Counted from the first letter of the stretch, positions 24,342 through 33,090 are shown. The stretch: DNA of 64,000 bases from Nocardia uniformis NBRC 13702 (GCF_001613345.1 NZ_BDCE01000045.1:110497-174496), one strand, 5' to 3'. Notes: a model not told the origin generated them from the sequence alone. Numbers and translations are program-made.

Positions 24342-25559
24342 CTACCAGTATTGATGCCGGGTGCCATCGGAATCGGCGATGAAGATGATCGCGTCCGAGT
24401 CGTCCACGGCTGCCGGGTCGAGCGGAATGTGGCCGGGCACGATCGGTGTGCCCGTGCCGATCGAGGGGGCGAGTGCGGCCCGCAGGGCTGGGGTCGGGAA
24501 GAGTGCGCGGCGGGTGGTCGCCGCAGCCAGAACGCCTTGCAGGGTGCTCGGATCGCTCTGGGGGTTGGCGTCGGTTGCCAGGAATACGTAGCGCTCACCG
24601 AGGGTGGTTGCGACGATCGCGCCAGCGCTTGCCCAGCTCGCCTCATCCGCGCCGACCTGTAGGCGGGACTGCGTACGCAGCAGGTGCACATTGTGCGCGA
24701 ACACCAGACTCGGCCCGCGTGGTTGCTCCCGCGCGACGATGGCGAGGAGGTTGTCGGCCATCATTTCGGCGCGCACGCCGAGTAGGGTCGCGATGCGATC
24801 GGGCGCGGGGTCGGCCATGGCGGCGTGATAGCGCAGCAGGCCCTGGGCGGTGCGCGCGTGCGCGAGGGCACGGTCGTAGCCGGTCGGGTCGGTGGGACGC
24901 AGGCGCGGTGCCGCGAGGCGCAGCGCGCTGGCGAGATCGTCCGCGACAATGCGCAGGGCCCGAGCGCGGTCGGAGTCACCGATGGACGCCGCCGGGTCGA
25001 ACATGGCCGCCGGGTTCATCCAGTCGGCGTCATCGCCGAGCAGGGCGTCGAGGTCGCGGATCGACTCCGGCCGCAGCGCGGCGGGCAGACAGTCGCCGAC
25101 CCGGGACAGTGCGTGCCGCGGGCTCGGCGCGGCCGCGGTCTCCACCGGCGCGTCGAAGCCGTAGAAGCGAACCCGGTCATGGGGCGCGCGGTCGGCATTG
25201 TGCGCGCGGAGCCATTCGACGAGTTCGCGGTTGCCCGGGACAGCGCCGAACCCATGGCTGAATCCGGTCGCGAGCACCGTATCGAGCTCCGTCGCCGCGC
25301 CGCTGATGTAGTCATCGACCAGGGCGGCGGCGAAGAAGTCGGTCTCCAGCACGATCGACCGGTAGCCGCGGTCGACGAGCTGAGCGAGCATCTCGTTGCG
25401 CAGCAACGGAAACGCCTCGATTCCGTGCGTCGGCTCGCCGAGTGCGAGCAGCGTCGGTGGCTCGCTCCGCGCGGCGAGCAGTTCGTCGACGGCGAGACCC
25501 ACACCGGTCGGGTCGTCGAGTTGGCGGCCGATTCCCCGCAATGACATGGCAATGGACAT
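24342..25559 (-). CDS. Erythromycin esterase family protein
   Basis: 405 aa, Ere/EreA-like fold. Catalytic-region motifs: LLALGEPTHGIEAFPLLRNE, GYRSIVLETDFFAAALVDDY, GFSHGF, VRFYGFDAP, and LVFAHNVHLLRTQSR. Such enzymes open the lactone of macrolides, but most family members have no proven antibiotic substrate. A strong SD (AAAGGGG, 5 nt) precedes ATG 25559. It is divergent from a MerR-type regulator that probably controls it, so drug-responsive expression is plausible. Confidence 0.85.
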   Translation of the reverse strand: MSIAMSLRGIGRQLDDPTGVGLAVDELLAARSEPPTLLALGEPTHGIEAFPLLRNEMLAQLVDRGYRSIVLETDFFAAALVDDYISGAATELDTVLATGFSHGFGAVPGNRELVEWLRAHNADRAPHDRVRFYGFDAPVETAAAPSPRHALSRVGDCLPAALRPESIRDLDALLGDDADWMNPAAMFDPAASIGDSDRARALRIVADDLASALRLAAPRLRPTDPTGYDRALAHARTAQGLLRYHAAMADPAPDRIATLLGVRAEMMADNLLAIVAREQPRGPSLVFAHNVHLLRTQSRLQVGADEASWASAGAIVATTLGERYVFLATDANPQSDPSTLQGVLAAATTRRALFPTPALRAALAPSIGTGTPIVPGHIPLDPAAVDDSDAIIFIADSDGTRHQYW

Positions 25560-25669
25560 GAAGACCCCTTTCGGAAGGAACTGCCTTCGACGGTATCGTT
25601 GAAGATTCGGGTGAGTCTTCTGCGATCTCGACCTCGAATAATGAGGGGAAAAGCCTCAATCGGAGGTGT
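25560..25669. promoter_or_regulatory. Divergent control region, esterase and MerR genes
   Basis: The 110-bp gap holds three dyads: GAAGG/CCTTC at 25574-25588, GAAGATT/AGTCTTC at 25601-25620 and TGAGG/CCTCA at 25642-25658. MerR regulators bind such dyads between -35 and -10. GGAGG at 25662 serves the MerR gene. Confidence 0.5.
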
Positions 25670-26368
25670 GTGCTGCGACCCATCGACCTAGCCCGCGAAC
25701 ACGGACTGTCCGCCCAGGCGATCCGCAATTACGACGACGCGGGCATCCTCCCGCCGACCGAGCGCAGCGAGACCGGTTACCGGCGCTACACGCCCGTACA
25801 CGCGCAGGCTCTGCGCGCCTTCCTCGCCTTGCGCGGTGGTCACGGGCATCAGCGGGCCATGGAGATCATGCGCGCGATCAATCGCCGCGATATCGAGGCC
25901 GCCTACCGACTCATCGACGCCGCGCACGTGGCCGTGCTCGCCGAACGCGATACGCGCTCCGAGGTCGCGGCGGCCCTGAGTGAGCTGTCCACCACGCCCC
26001 CGACGCCGATCCGCGGTGGACCGCTGACCGTGGGTGAACTCGCGCGCCGACTCGGCGTGCACCCGGCCACGCTGCGCACCTGGGAGACCCAGGGCATCGT
26101 GCACCCCGAACGGGACTGGGCAACGGGCTACCGCGCATACGGACCGGACTGTGTGCGCGACGCCGAGATCGCCCGGCAATTGCGCCACGGCGGCTATCCG
26201 CTGGCACAGGTCGCGCGGTTCATCGAGTCGCTCCACGAGGCGGGCGGTGCGGATGCGTTGACCGACTTCCTCGACTCCTGGCAGCACCGGCTGAGTACGC
26301 GCAGCCGCAACCTGCTCGCCGGAGCGGCACAACTCGACGCCTACCTCGCCATGCTCGAGCAGGAGTAG
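25670..26368 (+). CDS. MerR-family regulator, TioE-like, with two HTH segments
   Basis: 232 aa. The first winged helix (LRPIDLAREHGLSAQAIRNY, PPTERSETGYRRYTP) and a second MerR-like HTH in the C-terminal half (LTVGELARRLGVHPATLRTW, GIVHPERDWATGYRAYGPD) match the TioE subgroup, which carries two DNA-binding regions. Divergent from the erythromycin-esterase-like gene, its probable target. Effector unknown; cysteine metal-site motifs are absent. GTG start with GGAGG. Confidence 0.85.
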   Translation: MLRPIDLAREHGLSAQAIRNYDDAGILPPTERSETGYRRYTPVHAQALRAFLALRGGHGHQRAMEIMRAINRRDIEAAYRLIDAAHVAVLAERDTRSEVAAALSELSTTPPTPIRGGPLTVGELARRLGVHPATLRTWETQGIVHPERDWATGYRAYGPDCVRDAEIARQLRHGGYPLAQVARFIESLHEAGGADALTDFLDSWQHRLSTRSRNLLAGAAQLDAYLAMLEQE

Positions 26369-26421
26369 GCAGATCCGATCGTCGATGAACGCCGCCGAAC
26401 CGGCCTACCACCCCGGTCGGC

Positions 26422-27246
26422 TCACTCCCAGGTCGCCGATTCCGGGTCGATGCCGTGCGCCTGCGCATTGGCGAAGATCGCATCGCGAAACCAGACGGTG
26501 AGGCCCGGCTCGAACCCGTCGTAGTACTCCGCGTAACCGGATTCCTCGATGAACATCCGCCCGATGCACACCTGCATCGAGTGGGTGCAGTCGAAGTAGC
26601 GCGACATCAGGGTGCGATGTCGCTCGGCCAGGGTGTTCGCCGCATCGGAGCCGGGACTGACGCCGGTGCGCTTCGCGGTGGCGAGATCGGCATTCAAAGT
26701 CTCTGTCTCGGCGGCGATTTCGCTCCAGTCGTCCGCCGATCTGTCCACGGCTCGTTCGGCGTACTGCGACCACTGCGGGCTGTTGCCCCAGCGTTCCTCC
26801 GCCTCGTCGACCCAGGCGGGCTGCCAGTCGTCGCCGAAGATCGCGACCTGCTCCGCAGGGGTCAGCCGCATGCCCGTACCGGATTCCTTCAGCATGCGGT
26901 CGACCGCGCCGACCATGCCCTGGAGCCGGGAGATCCGTTCGACGAGCTCCGACCGTTGCCGACGCAGGTGGCTGCGCGCGTCACTGGTCGGATCGTCGAG
27001 CAGCTGTCCGATCCGGGCCAGCGGGAAGCCGAGTTCGCGGTAGACGAGCACCCGATGTATTCGTGCCACATCATCGCTGGAATACATCCGGTATCCGGAC
27101 CAGGTGCGCTCGCTCGGGCGGACCAGGCCGATCACATCCCAGTGATGCAGGGTCCGCACGCTGATTCCGACGAGAGCGGAGGTGCGGCCGACGGTGAGGC
27201 CGTCGGTGGACGCTCCATCAGCCCCTGTGCTGGCCGATCTTGTCAT
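26422..27246 (-). CDS. TipA-like MerR regulator with TipAS domain
   Basis: 274 aa. MerR HTH at about 15-85 (TVGRTSALVGISVRTLHHWD, SGYRMYSSDDVARIHRVL), a coiled-coil linker (LRRQRSELVERISRLQGMVG), and a C-terminal TipAS fold (AIFGDDWQPAWVDEAEERWG, MQVCIGRMFIEESGYAEYYD) that in Streptomyces captures thiopeptide antibiotics. Likely a drug sensor. An in-frame GTG at 27264 would add six residues. The only gene beside it in a controllable orientation is its own, so autoregulation is the default guess. Confidence 0.85.
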   Translation of the reverse strand: MTRSASTGADGASTDGLTVGRTSALVGISVRTLHHWDVIGLVRPSERTWSGYRMYSSDDVARIHRVLVYRELGFPLARIGQLLDDPTSDARSHLRRQRSELVERISRLQGMVGAVDRMLKESGTGMRLTPAEQVAIFGDDWQPAWVDEAEERWGNSPQWSQYAERAVDRSADDWSEIAAETETLNADLATAKRTGVSPGSDAANTLAERHRTLMSRYFDCTHSMQVCIGRMFIEESGYAEYYDGFEPGLTVWFRDAIFANAQAHGIDPESATWE

Positions 27247-27320
27247 CGGCCCAGTATGGCGCACTCCGCCGCGGGCACCGGGAATCCGGCGGCCCCCGCA
27301 GCGGTCCGGGCCGCCGGGCG

Positions 27321-28223
27321 TCAGTTCGCGGCTACGTGCGCCCGCACGAAATCGACCACCGCATCGGTGAATTCGTCATTGGCATCGCTGGCCGCGGTGT
27401 GCGCCGCCGCACCGATCTCGGCGTAGTCGGCGTGTGGGACCAGCGCGCGGAAGGATGCCACCCCCTCCTCGCTCACCACATCCGACAGCGCGCCGCGCAC
27501 CAGCAGGACCGGGATGGTGAGGTTCCGGGCCGCCGACTCCAGTGCCTCACTGTGCAGTTCGATGTCCTCGCCCGCGTCGCGCGCGCCACGCCCGGACATC
27601 ATGGCCGGATCCCAGTGCCAGTACCACCGGCCATCGGCACGCTGGCGCAGATTCCGCAGCAGCCCCTCGGGATTGCGCGGCCGACGGCGATGCGGCAGAT
27701 ATTCGGCCACCGCGTCGGCGGCCGCTTCGACAGTCGCGAAACCGTCCTGATGGCCGCCGAGGAAATTCAGTACCCGCTCCACGCCCGCCTTTTCCGGTCG
27801 CGGCACCACATCCACCAGCACCAGACCGGTAATGCGTTCGCGCTGCGGATGCGCGGTGGCCAGCAAGCCGGTGAGCCCACCCATACTCGCGCCCACCACG
27901 AACGCGGGCTTGCCCAGCTGCTCGAGAACGCCGATCAGGTCCTCGACCATGGTGTCGCGCCGGTAGTCCGCGTCGGTCGCCCACTCGCTGTCCCCGTGCC
28001 CGCGCGCGTCCAGCAGCACGGCGTGCAAGCCGGCCTTGGCCAGCGCGAGCCCGGAATCCTTCCAGGAGTGGCGGGTCTGTCCACCGCCGTGCAGGAACAC
28101 CACCAGTGGTCCATCCCGAGGTCCCCAACTGTCACCGGCGAGTTCGATACCGCCGGATCCACGGAAGGTCACGCGCGCCGGTTCGGCGAAGGCTTCGTTG
28201 CTCACCCCACGAGCATCGCACAT
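27321..28223 (-). CDS. Alpha/beta hydrolase
   Basis: 300 aa, alpha/beta-hydrolase fold. Oxyanion HGGGQTRHSW, nucleophile Ser in VVGASMGGLTGL, acid in LVRGALSDVVS, and base His in GAAAHTAASD. The GHGDSEWATDADYRRDTMVE segment is typical of peroxidase/epoxide-hydrolase-like relatives. Substrate unknown. Start ATG 28223; GTG 28205 is an alternative. 29 bp separate it from the upstream MscS gene on the same strand, so they may be co-transcribed. Confidence 0.82.
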   Translation of the reverse strand: MCDARGVSNEAFAEPARVTFRGSGGIELAGDSWGPRDGPLVVFLHGGGQTRHSWKDSGLALAKAGLHAVLLDARGHGDSEWATDADYRRDTMVEDLIGVLEQLGKPAFVVGASMGGLTGLLATAHPQRERITGLVLVDVVPRPEKAGVERVLNFLGGHQDGFATVEAAADAVAEYLPHRRRPRNPEGLLRNLRQRADGRWYWHWDPAMMSGRGARDAGEDIELHSEALESAARNLTIPVLLVRGALSDVVSEEGVASFRALVPHADYAEIGAAAHTAASDANDEFTDAVVDFVRAHVAAN

Positions 28224-28252
28224 TCCGATATACGGCGTACGAATCCTGTTCG

Positions 28253-29290
28253 CTAGACGAGATTCGCGATGGGTGCGCCCTCGGCCCGCAGGACGCGCAT
28301 CGGATACGGGATGGCAATGCCCTCGGTCCGATACCGGCGATGCAGGGCCTTGATGAATTCGCTGACCAGCAGGTACTGATCGGCGTACTCACGGGTGCGC
28401 AGGACTACCCGGAACTGGATACCGGAGTCGCCGAAGGTGTGGAACCGGACCTTGGGCTCGACCTCGGTGAAGCCGACATCGAGCGAGGCCATCACCTGCT
28501 GGGCGACATCGAGGGTCACCTTCTCCACAAAGTCGAGATCGCTGTCGTATCCGGTGCTGACCTCGACCGTTACCGCCATGTCCTGGGCCGGGTAATGGAA
28601 GTTGGTCAGGATGGCATCGGCGAATTTGCTGTTCGGCACGATGACGTAGTTGCCGGGAATATCGCGAATGGTGGTGGTTCGCCAGTTCACATCGCTCACC
28701 CACCCGTGCTCGCCGGTATCGAGCTGCACGTAGTCACCCGGCTGCACGGTGCGCGAGGCCAGAATGTGAATGCCCGAAATCAGATTGGCGAGGGTGCCCT
28801 CGAGAGCGAGCGCGATCGCCAGCGCGCCGATACCGAGCGCCCCGAGCAGCGGGCTGATACGCACGCCCGCACCATCGAGGGTGATGAGCAGGCCGAGGAT
28901 GAAGACGGTGACACGGGTGATGGTCGCGAACAGGCTGACCGATCCCGAGACACCGGTAATCCGCTTCACCACCGAGGTGATCAGATCCGCCGCGAGCCGC
29001 GATACCGCGAAGGTAATGACGAGCATGAGCGCGGCGGTCAGAATCTTGCTGATGAGCTCGGGTGAGATCGGCAGGCCGGTGGGCAGTGCCAGGCCGAGGG
29101 CCAGGCCGGCCAGCGCGGCCACCGGGACCGCGAGGTCACGGGCCAACCCGAGCACCATGCGATTGGCCGACCGACTCCGCGCCCAGGGTTTGGCGGCGAG
29201 GCGATCGATAACGCGCCGAACCCCGATGCCGACGAGCGGGCCGATGACCACGAAGGCCGCGGCCATCGCCCATATCAGAGATTTGTCCAT
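28253..29290 (-). CDS. MscS-type small-conductance mechanosensitive channel
   Basis: 345 aa. Helices at about 5-25, 47-68, 80-100 and 120-140 precede the pore helix and beta-domain signature GALGIGALAIALALEGTLAN with LASRTVQPGDYVQL. The C-terminal alpha/beta domain (TVEVSTGYDSDLDFVEKVTL) is present. Releases solutes on hypo-osmotic shock. Confidence 0.88.
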   Translation of the reverse strand: MDKSLIWAMAAAFVVIGPLVGIGVRRVIDRLAAKPWARSRSANRMVLGLARDLAVPVAALAGLALGLALPTGLPISPELISKILTAALMLVITFAVSRLAADLITSVVKRITGVSGSVSLFATITRVTVFILGLLITLDGAGVRISPLLGALGIGALAIALALEGTLANLISGIHILASRTVQPGDYVQLDTGEHGWVSDVNWRTTTIRDIPGNYVIVPNSKFADAILTNFHYPAQDMAVTVEVSTGYDSDLDFVEKVTLDVAQQVMASLDVGFTEVEPKVRFHTFGDSGIQFRVVLRTREYADQYLLVSEFIKALHRRYRTEGIAIPYPMRVLRAEGAPIANLV

Positions 29291-29479
29291 GTGAGCTTGC
29301 TCCCAGCATCCGGGTGATGGTGGTGGACCTCCACAAACCGATCGGTCTGGATCATAGCTGCGCGATTGCTGATCTCTTGGTGTTCATCGAGGTCAACCGC
29401 TATGACGGGCCGTGTCGTGGCCCGGATCGCCGGGTAGTTGCCGCCGGGGTGCCGTGGATTCGCGACCGCGCGCCGCTGC

Positions 29480-29485
29480 TAGGCT
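29480..29485 (+). promoter_or_regulatory. Predicted -10 box of the pyr operon
   Basis: TAGGCT at 29480 would start transcription near 29492, giving a leader of about 53 nt that contains the PyrR-binding hairpin. Inference. Confidence 0.4.
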
Positions 29486-29502
29486 CTGTCCCCGACAAGA
29501 CA

Positions 29503-29540
29503 TCCTTTAACGGACCGTCCAGTGAGGCGGGGAAGGAGGT
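29503..29540 (+). promoter_or_regulatory. PyrR-binding leader hairpin
   Basis: Outer stem TCCTT/AAGGA (29503-29507 with 29533-29537) and inner stem CCG/CGG enclose the loop TCCAGTGAGG. Loop and flanks match the known PyrR recognition sequence ARUCCNGNGAGGYU at most positions. The AAGG(A) arm overlaps the pyrR SD (AAGGAGG), so PyrR-UMP binding would hide the ribosome site, as shown for mycobacterial pyr genes. Confidence 0.75.
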
Positions 29541-29544
29541 CGGC

Positions 29545-30180
29545 ATGGCCGTGCCCGAAGACGGGGCTGCCAAGTCGAGCGCTGCCGAGCACTCGCAGCG
29601 GCATGATCCCGAATGGGTCCTGACCGGGCGCGAGCTGCTGTCGGATTCCGATGTCGGCCGCACCATCGCGCGCATGGCGCACCAGATTATCGAGAAGACC
29701 GCCCTGGACTCCGCCGATCCCGCCGCCCCGCGTGTTGTGCTGATCGGAATCCCTACGCGCGGAACCACTCTCGCCAATCGGCTGGCATTGAAGATCGAAG
29801 AGTTCGCCGGGCTGCGGCCCGCCGTCGGCTCCCTCGACATCACGCTCTACCGCGACGATCTGCGCAGCCGTCCGCACCGCCCGCTCGAACGCACCTCGGT
29901 ACCCGAGGGCGGTATCGACGACTCACTGGTCGTACTGGTCGACGATGTGCTCTTCTCCGGTCGCACCGTGCGCTCCGCACTGGACGGCCTGCGGGATCTG
30001 GGCCGCCCGCGCGCCGTGCAGCTGGCGGTGCTGATCGATCGCGGCCATCGTGAACTCCCCATCCGCGCCGACTACGTCGGCAAGAACGTGCCCACGGCGC
30101 GCACCGAGGATATCGGTGTGCTGTTGCGCGAGCACGACGGTCGTGACGGTGTGTACCTGGGTCAGGAAGGCGATAAGTGA
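29545..30180 (+). CDS. pyrR: PyrR pyrimidine operon regulator / uracil phosphoribosyltransferase
   Basis: 211 aa, type I phosphoribosyltransferase fold. PRPP motif VVLVDDVLFSGRTVRSAL, plus ITLYRDDLRSRP and the C-terminal VPTARTEDIGVLL. Binds its own leader RNA with UMP/UTP and lowers pyr expression when pyrimidines are plentiful. The ATG at 29545 is preceded by AAGGAGG within the leader hairpin. GTGA overlap with pyrB. First gene of pyrR-B-C-(PH)-carA-carB-pyrF. Confidence 0.95.
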   Translation: MAVPEDGAAKSSAAEHSQRHDPEWVLTGRELLSDSDVGRTIARMAHQIIEKTALDSADPAAPRVVLIGIPTRGTTLANRLALKIEEFAGLRPAVGSLDITLYRDDLRSRPHRPLERTSVPEGGIDDSLVVLVDDVLFSGRTVRSALDGLRDLGRPRAVQLAVLIDRGHRELPIRADYVGKNVPTARTEDIGVLLREHDGRDGVYLGQEGDK

Positions 30181-31142
30181 AGCATCTGCTGTCGGTTACC
30201 GACCTCGATCGCGCCGCCGCTACCGGTTTGCTGGATGAGGCCGAACGCTTCGAGCAGGCGCTACTGGGCCGCGAGATCAAGAAGCTGCCGACACTGCGCG
30301 GCCGCACCGTGATGACGGTGTTCTTCGAGAACTCGACCCGCACCCGCGTCTCCTTCGAGGTAGCGGGTAAATGGATGAGCGCCGACGTGATCAATGTCAG
30401 CGCGTCGAGTTCCTCTGTCTCCAAGGGGGAATCGCTGCGCGATACCGCCCTGACCCTGCACGCGGCGGGTGCGGACGCGCTCATCGTGCGCCATCCGGCC
30501 TCCGGCGCGGCACATCAGATCGCCCGCTGGTTCGCCGAAATGCAGGACAGCGCGGCCGGTTACAGCGGTCCGGGACCGGCCATCATCAATGCCGGTGACG
30601 GCACCCACGAGCACCCCACCCAGGCCCTGCTCGACGCGTTGACCCTGCGGCAGCGTCTCGGTGATCTCGAGGGTAAGCGGGTTGTACTCGTCGGCGATAT
30701 CCTGCACAGCCGGGTGGCGCGCTCGAATGCCTTCCTGCTCAGCACCCTTGGCGCGGAAGTGGTTCTGGTAGCGCCGCGCACCCTGCTGCCGGTCGGGGTC
30801 CAGCAATGGCCGGTGCGGGTCTCGCACTCGCTCGATGCCGAACTGCCCGGCGCGGATGCGGTCATGATGCTGCGCGTGCAGGCCGAGCGGATGAACGGTG
30901 GGTTCTTCCCGTCGGCCCGGGAGTACTCGATCAACTACGGGCTCAACCAGCGTCGGATGAACATGCTCGAGGAGCACGCGACCGTGCTGCACCCCGGCCC
31001 GATGCTGCGCGGTATGGAAATCGCCGCGGCAGTCGCGGATTCCCCGAAAGCGGCTGTGCTGCAACAGGTCAACAACGGAGTGCATATGCGCATGGCGGTC
31101 TTGTTCCGCCTCTTGGTCGGAACGGATGAGGTGGTCGCATGA
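30177..31142 (+). CDS. pyrB: Aspartate carbamoyltransferase, catalytic chain
   Basis: Condenses carbamoyl phosphate with aspartate, the committed pyrimidine step. 321 aa. Carbamoyl-phosphate loop FFENSTRTRVSFE, SSSVSKGESLRDTA, HPTQALLDALTL, and HPGPMLRGMEI. No regulatory chain pyrI is present, as usual for this group. Starts GTG on the pyrR stop; its stop overlaps the start of a 43-codon ORF (ATGA). Confidence 0.97.
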   Translation: MKHLLSVTDLDRAAATGLLDEAERFEQALLGREIKKLPTLRGRTVMTVFFENSTRTRVSFEVAGKWMSADVINVSASSSSVSKGESLRDTALTLHAAGADALIVRHPASGAAHQIARWFAEMQDSAAGYSGPGPAIINAGDGTHEHPTQALLDALTLRQRLGDLEGKRVVLVGDILHSRVARSNAFLLSTLGAEVVLVAPRTLLPVGVQQWPVRVSHSLDAELPGADAVMMLRVQAERMNGGFFPSAREYSINYGLNQRRMNMLEEHATVLHPGPMLRGMEIAAAVADSPKAAVLQQVNNGVHMRMAVLFRLLVGTDEVVA

Positions 31143-31270
31143 CCGGGTCAGGCCCGGAAGCGGCAGCCGGGATGTGGGCGAGCCAGCCGCAAGGCTGTCC
31201 GTTGAGGGCGGCAGTGGGAGACGGGTGGGCCATGGAGGGCCCCCGGTCATGCGAGGAGGACACAGCGTGA
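31139..31270 (+). CDS. Small 43-codon ORF bridging pyrB and pyrC
   Basis: Begins MTGSGPEAAAGMWASQPQGC and ends at a TGA. Its ATG overlaps the pyrB stop (ATGA) and its TGA overlaps the pyrC GTG start (GTGA), so it fills the pyrB-pyrC gap exactly and would couple their translation. The middle 29 codons lie in an 88-bp repeat whose other copy, in the same frame, forms the 5' end of the priA open frame. Nine of the ten differences between copies are transitions and about half are silent. No homologue is recognised; it may act through translation rather than as a product. An SD (GAGGAGGA) for pyrC lies inside it. Confidence 0.45.
   Translation: MTGSGPEAAAGMWASQPQGCPLRAAVGDGWAMEGPRSCEEDTA
31151..31238 (+). 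repeat. 88-bp dispersed repeat, copy 1 (pyrB-pyrC)
   Basis: 78 of 88 positions match copy 2 at 43143-43230, with a 27-nt identical core. The core includes CAGCC-GCAA-GGCTG, a hairpin with a GNRA tetraloop, followed by GAGGG and a GTG spaced like a translation start. Confidence 0.9.
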
Positions 31271-32595
31271 AAGACGTGCTGATCAAGAACGTCCGGTTGT
31301 ATGGCGAGGGTGAGCCGGTCGACGTCTTGCTCGCCGACGGTGAGATTCGCCAGATCGGTACCGATCTGGGTCTGGTCGACGCCGAGATCATCGACGGCAC
31401 CGGGCAATTCCTGCTGCCGGGCTTCGTCGACCTGCACACGCATTTGCGTGAGCCCGGCCGCGAGGATACCGAGACCATCGAAACCGGTTCCGCCGCGGCC
31501 GCCCTCGGTGGTTTCACCGCCGTCTTCGCCATGGCCAACACCAGCCCGGTCGCCGACTCGCAGGTCATTACCGACCATGTCTGGCGACGCGGTCAGGAGG
31601 TCGGCCTGGTGGATGTGCACCCGGTGGGCGCGGTCACCGTCGGCCTCGAGGGTAAGCAGCTCGCCGAGATGGGCACCATGGCGGCCGGTGAGGCCAAGGT
31701 GCGCATATTCTCCGACGACGGCCACTGTGTCTACGACCCGCTGATCATGCGCCGCGCCCTGGAGTACTCGAACTCCCTGGGTGTGCTCATCGCGCAGCAC
31801 GCGGAGGAGCCGCGCCTCACCGAGGGCGCGGTGGCGCACGAGGGTCCGAACGCCTCCCGCTTGGGGCTGGCGGGTTGGCCGCGCGCCGCCGAGGAATCCA
31901 TTGTGGCCCGTGACGCGCTACTGGCCCGCGATGCCGGGGCGCGCGTACACATCTGCCACGCCTCCACCGCGGGCACCGTCGAGCTCCTGAAATGGGCCAA
32001 GGCACAAGGTATTTCGATCACCGCCGAGGTCACCCCGCACCATCTGATGCTGGATGACTCGCGCCTCGAGACCTATGACGGGGTCAACCGGGTCAACCCG
32101 CCGCTGCGCGAGGCCTCCGATGTGACGGCACTACGCCATGCGCTCGCCGATGGCGTTATCGACTGTGTCGCCACCGATCACGCCCCGCATGCCGAACAGG
32201 ACAAGTGCTGCGAATTCGCCGCCGCCCGCCCCGGCATGCTGGGTCTGGAGACCGCGCTGTCGATCGTGGTGGGAACCATGGTGCGCTCGGGTCTGCTGGA
32301 CTGGCGCGGCGTCGCCCGCGTCATGAGCGAGAACCCGGCGCGGATCGCGGGTTTGGACGATCAGGGTCGGCCGATCGAGGTGGGCGAACCGGCCAACCTG
32401 GTGCTGATCGATCCGGAGACCGCGTGGACGGTGCGGGCGCAGGATCTCGCCAGCATCTCCGACAACACGCCGTACGAGGCGATGACCCTGCCCGGATTGG
32501 TGATGGCCACCTTCCTGCGCGGCCGGATCACCTCGCGCGACGCTGCCGTCATTGCCGGTGCGGGCCGGCGGGTGGGGAACCGAGGAGGATCGTAA
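31267..32595 (+). CDS. pyrC: Dihydroorotase
   Basis: Zinc enzyme that cyclises carbamoyl aspartate to dihydroorotate. 442 aa, class I type. Metal-binding DLHTHLREPG, AMANTSPVADS, ISITAEVTPHHLMLDD, and catalytic ATDHAPHAEQDK. The GTG at 31267 follows GAGGAGGA and gives the usual start MKDVLIKNVRLYGEG. A longer open frame upstream is not coding. Ends directly against the next gene. Confidence 0.96.
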   Translation: MKDVLIKNVRLYGEGEPVDVLLADGEIRQIGTDLGLVDAEIIDGTGQFLLPGFVDLHTHLREPGREDTETIETGSAAAALGGFTAVFAMANTSPVADSQVITDHVWRRGQEVGLVDVHPVGAVTVGLEGKQLAEMGTMAAGEAKVRIFSDDGHCVYDPLIMRRALEYSNSLGVLIAQHAEEPRLTEGAVAHEGPNASRLGLAGWPRAAEESIVARDALLARDAGARVHICHASTAGTVELLKWAKAQGISITAEVTPHHLMLDDSRLETYDGVNRVNPPLREASDVTALRHALADGVIDCVATDHAPHAEQDKCCEFAAARPGMLGLETALSIVVGTMVRSGLLDWRGVARVMSENPARIAGLDDQGRPIEVGEPANLVLIDPETAWTVRAQDLASISDNTPYEAMTLPGLVMATFLRGRITSRDAAVIAGAGRRVGNRGGS

Positions 32596-33090
32596 ATGGA
32601 GCGCACGCTCTGGGTGATCGCAATGTTCGCGCTGGCGGCACTGGGCTTGTGGCTGATGTATCGGGCCTGGATAGGTAAGGCACGACGGCAGGCGGGGATG
32701 ATCGGTGATCTTCCGACGGTGCCCGCCGACTGCGGCGCGCAGGTGCTGGAGCCGACCACCGGCCTGTACCTCGGCAGCACCCTGGCCCCCAGCTGGATCC
32801 AGCGAATTACGGTGGGCGACCTGGGCTTTCGAGCCAATGCGGAGATGACCCGCTTCGAGCGCGGCATCCTCCTCGAACGCGACGGCACCGCGCCGATCTG
32901 GATTCCGCACGATGCCATTACGGCGGTGCGCGCCGAGCGCGGACATGCGGGCAAGGTTATGACCGAAGGTGGTGTGCTGGTGATTCGCTGGACACTGCCC
33001 ACCGGAACCGAGGTGGATACCGGTTTCCGCGGTGACGACAAAACTGTGTACCCGTCCTGGACGGGTACGAAGACGGGAGAAGAGGCATGA
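32596..33090 (+). CDS. Membrane-anchored PH-like domain protein of the pyr operon
   Basis: 164 aa: an N-terminal helix (LWVIAMFALAALGLWLMYRA) then a soluble beta-rich domain (TTGLYLGSTLAPSWIQRI, GFRANAEMTRFERGILLER, IWIPHDAITAVRAERG). The same gene occupies this slot between pyrC and carA in mycobacteria. Function is unknown. It starts immediately after the pyrC stop and overlaps carA by 4 nt. Confidence 0.85.
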   Translation: MERTLWVIAMFALAALGLWLMYRAWIGKARRQAGMIGDLPTVPADCGAQVLEPTTGLYLGSTLAPSWIQRITVGDLGFRANAEMTRFERGILLERDGTAPIWIPHDAITAVRAERGHAGKVMTEGGVLVIRWTLPTGTEVDTGFRGDDKTVYPSWTGTKTGEEA

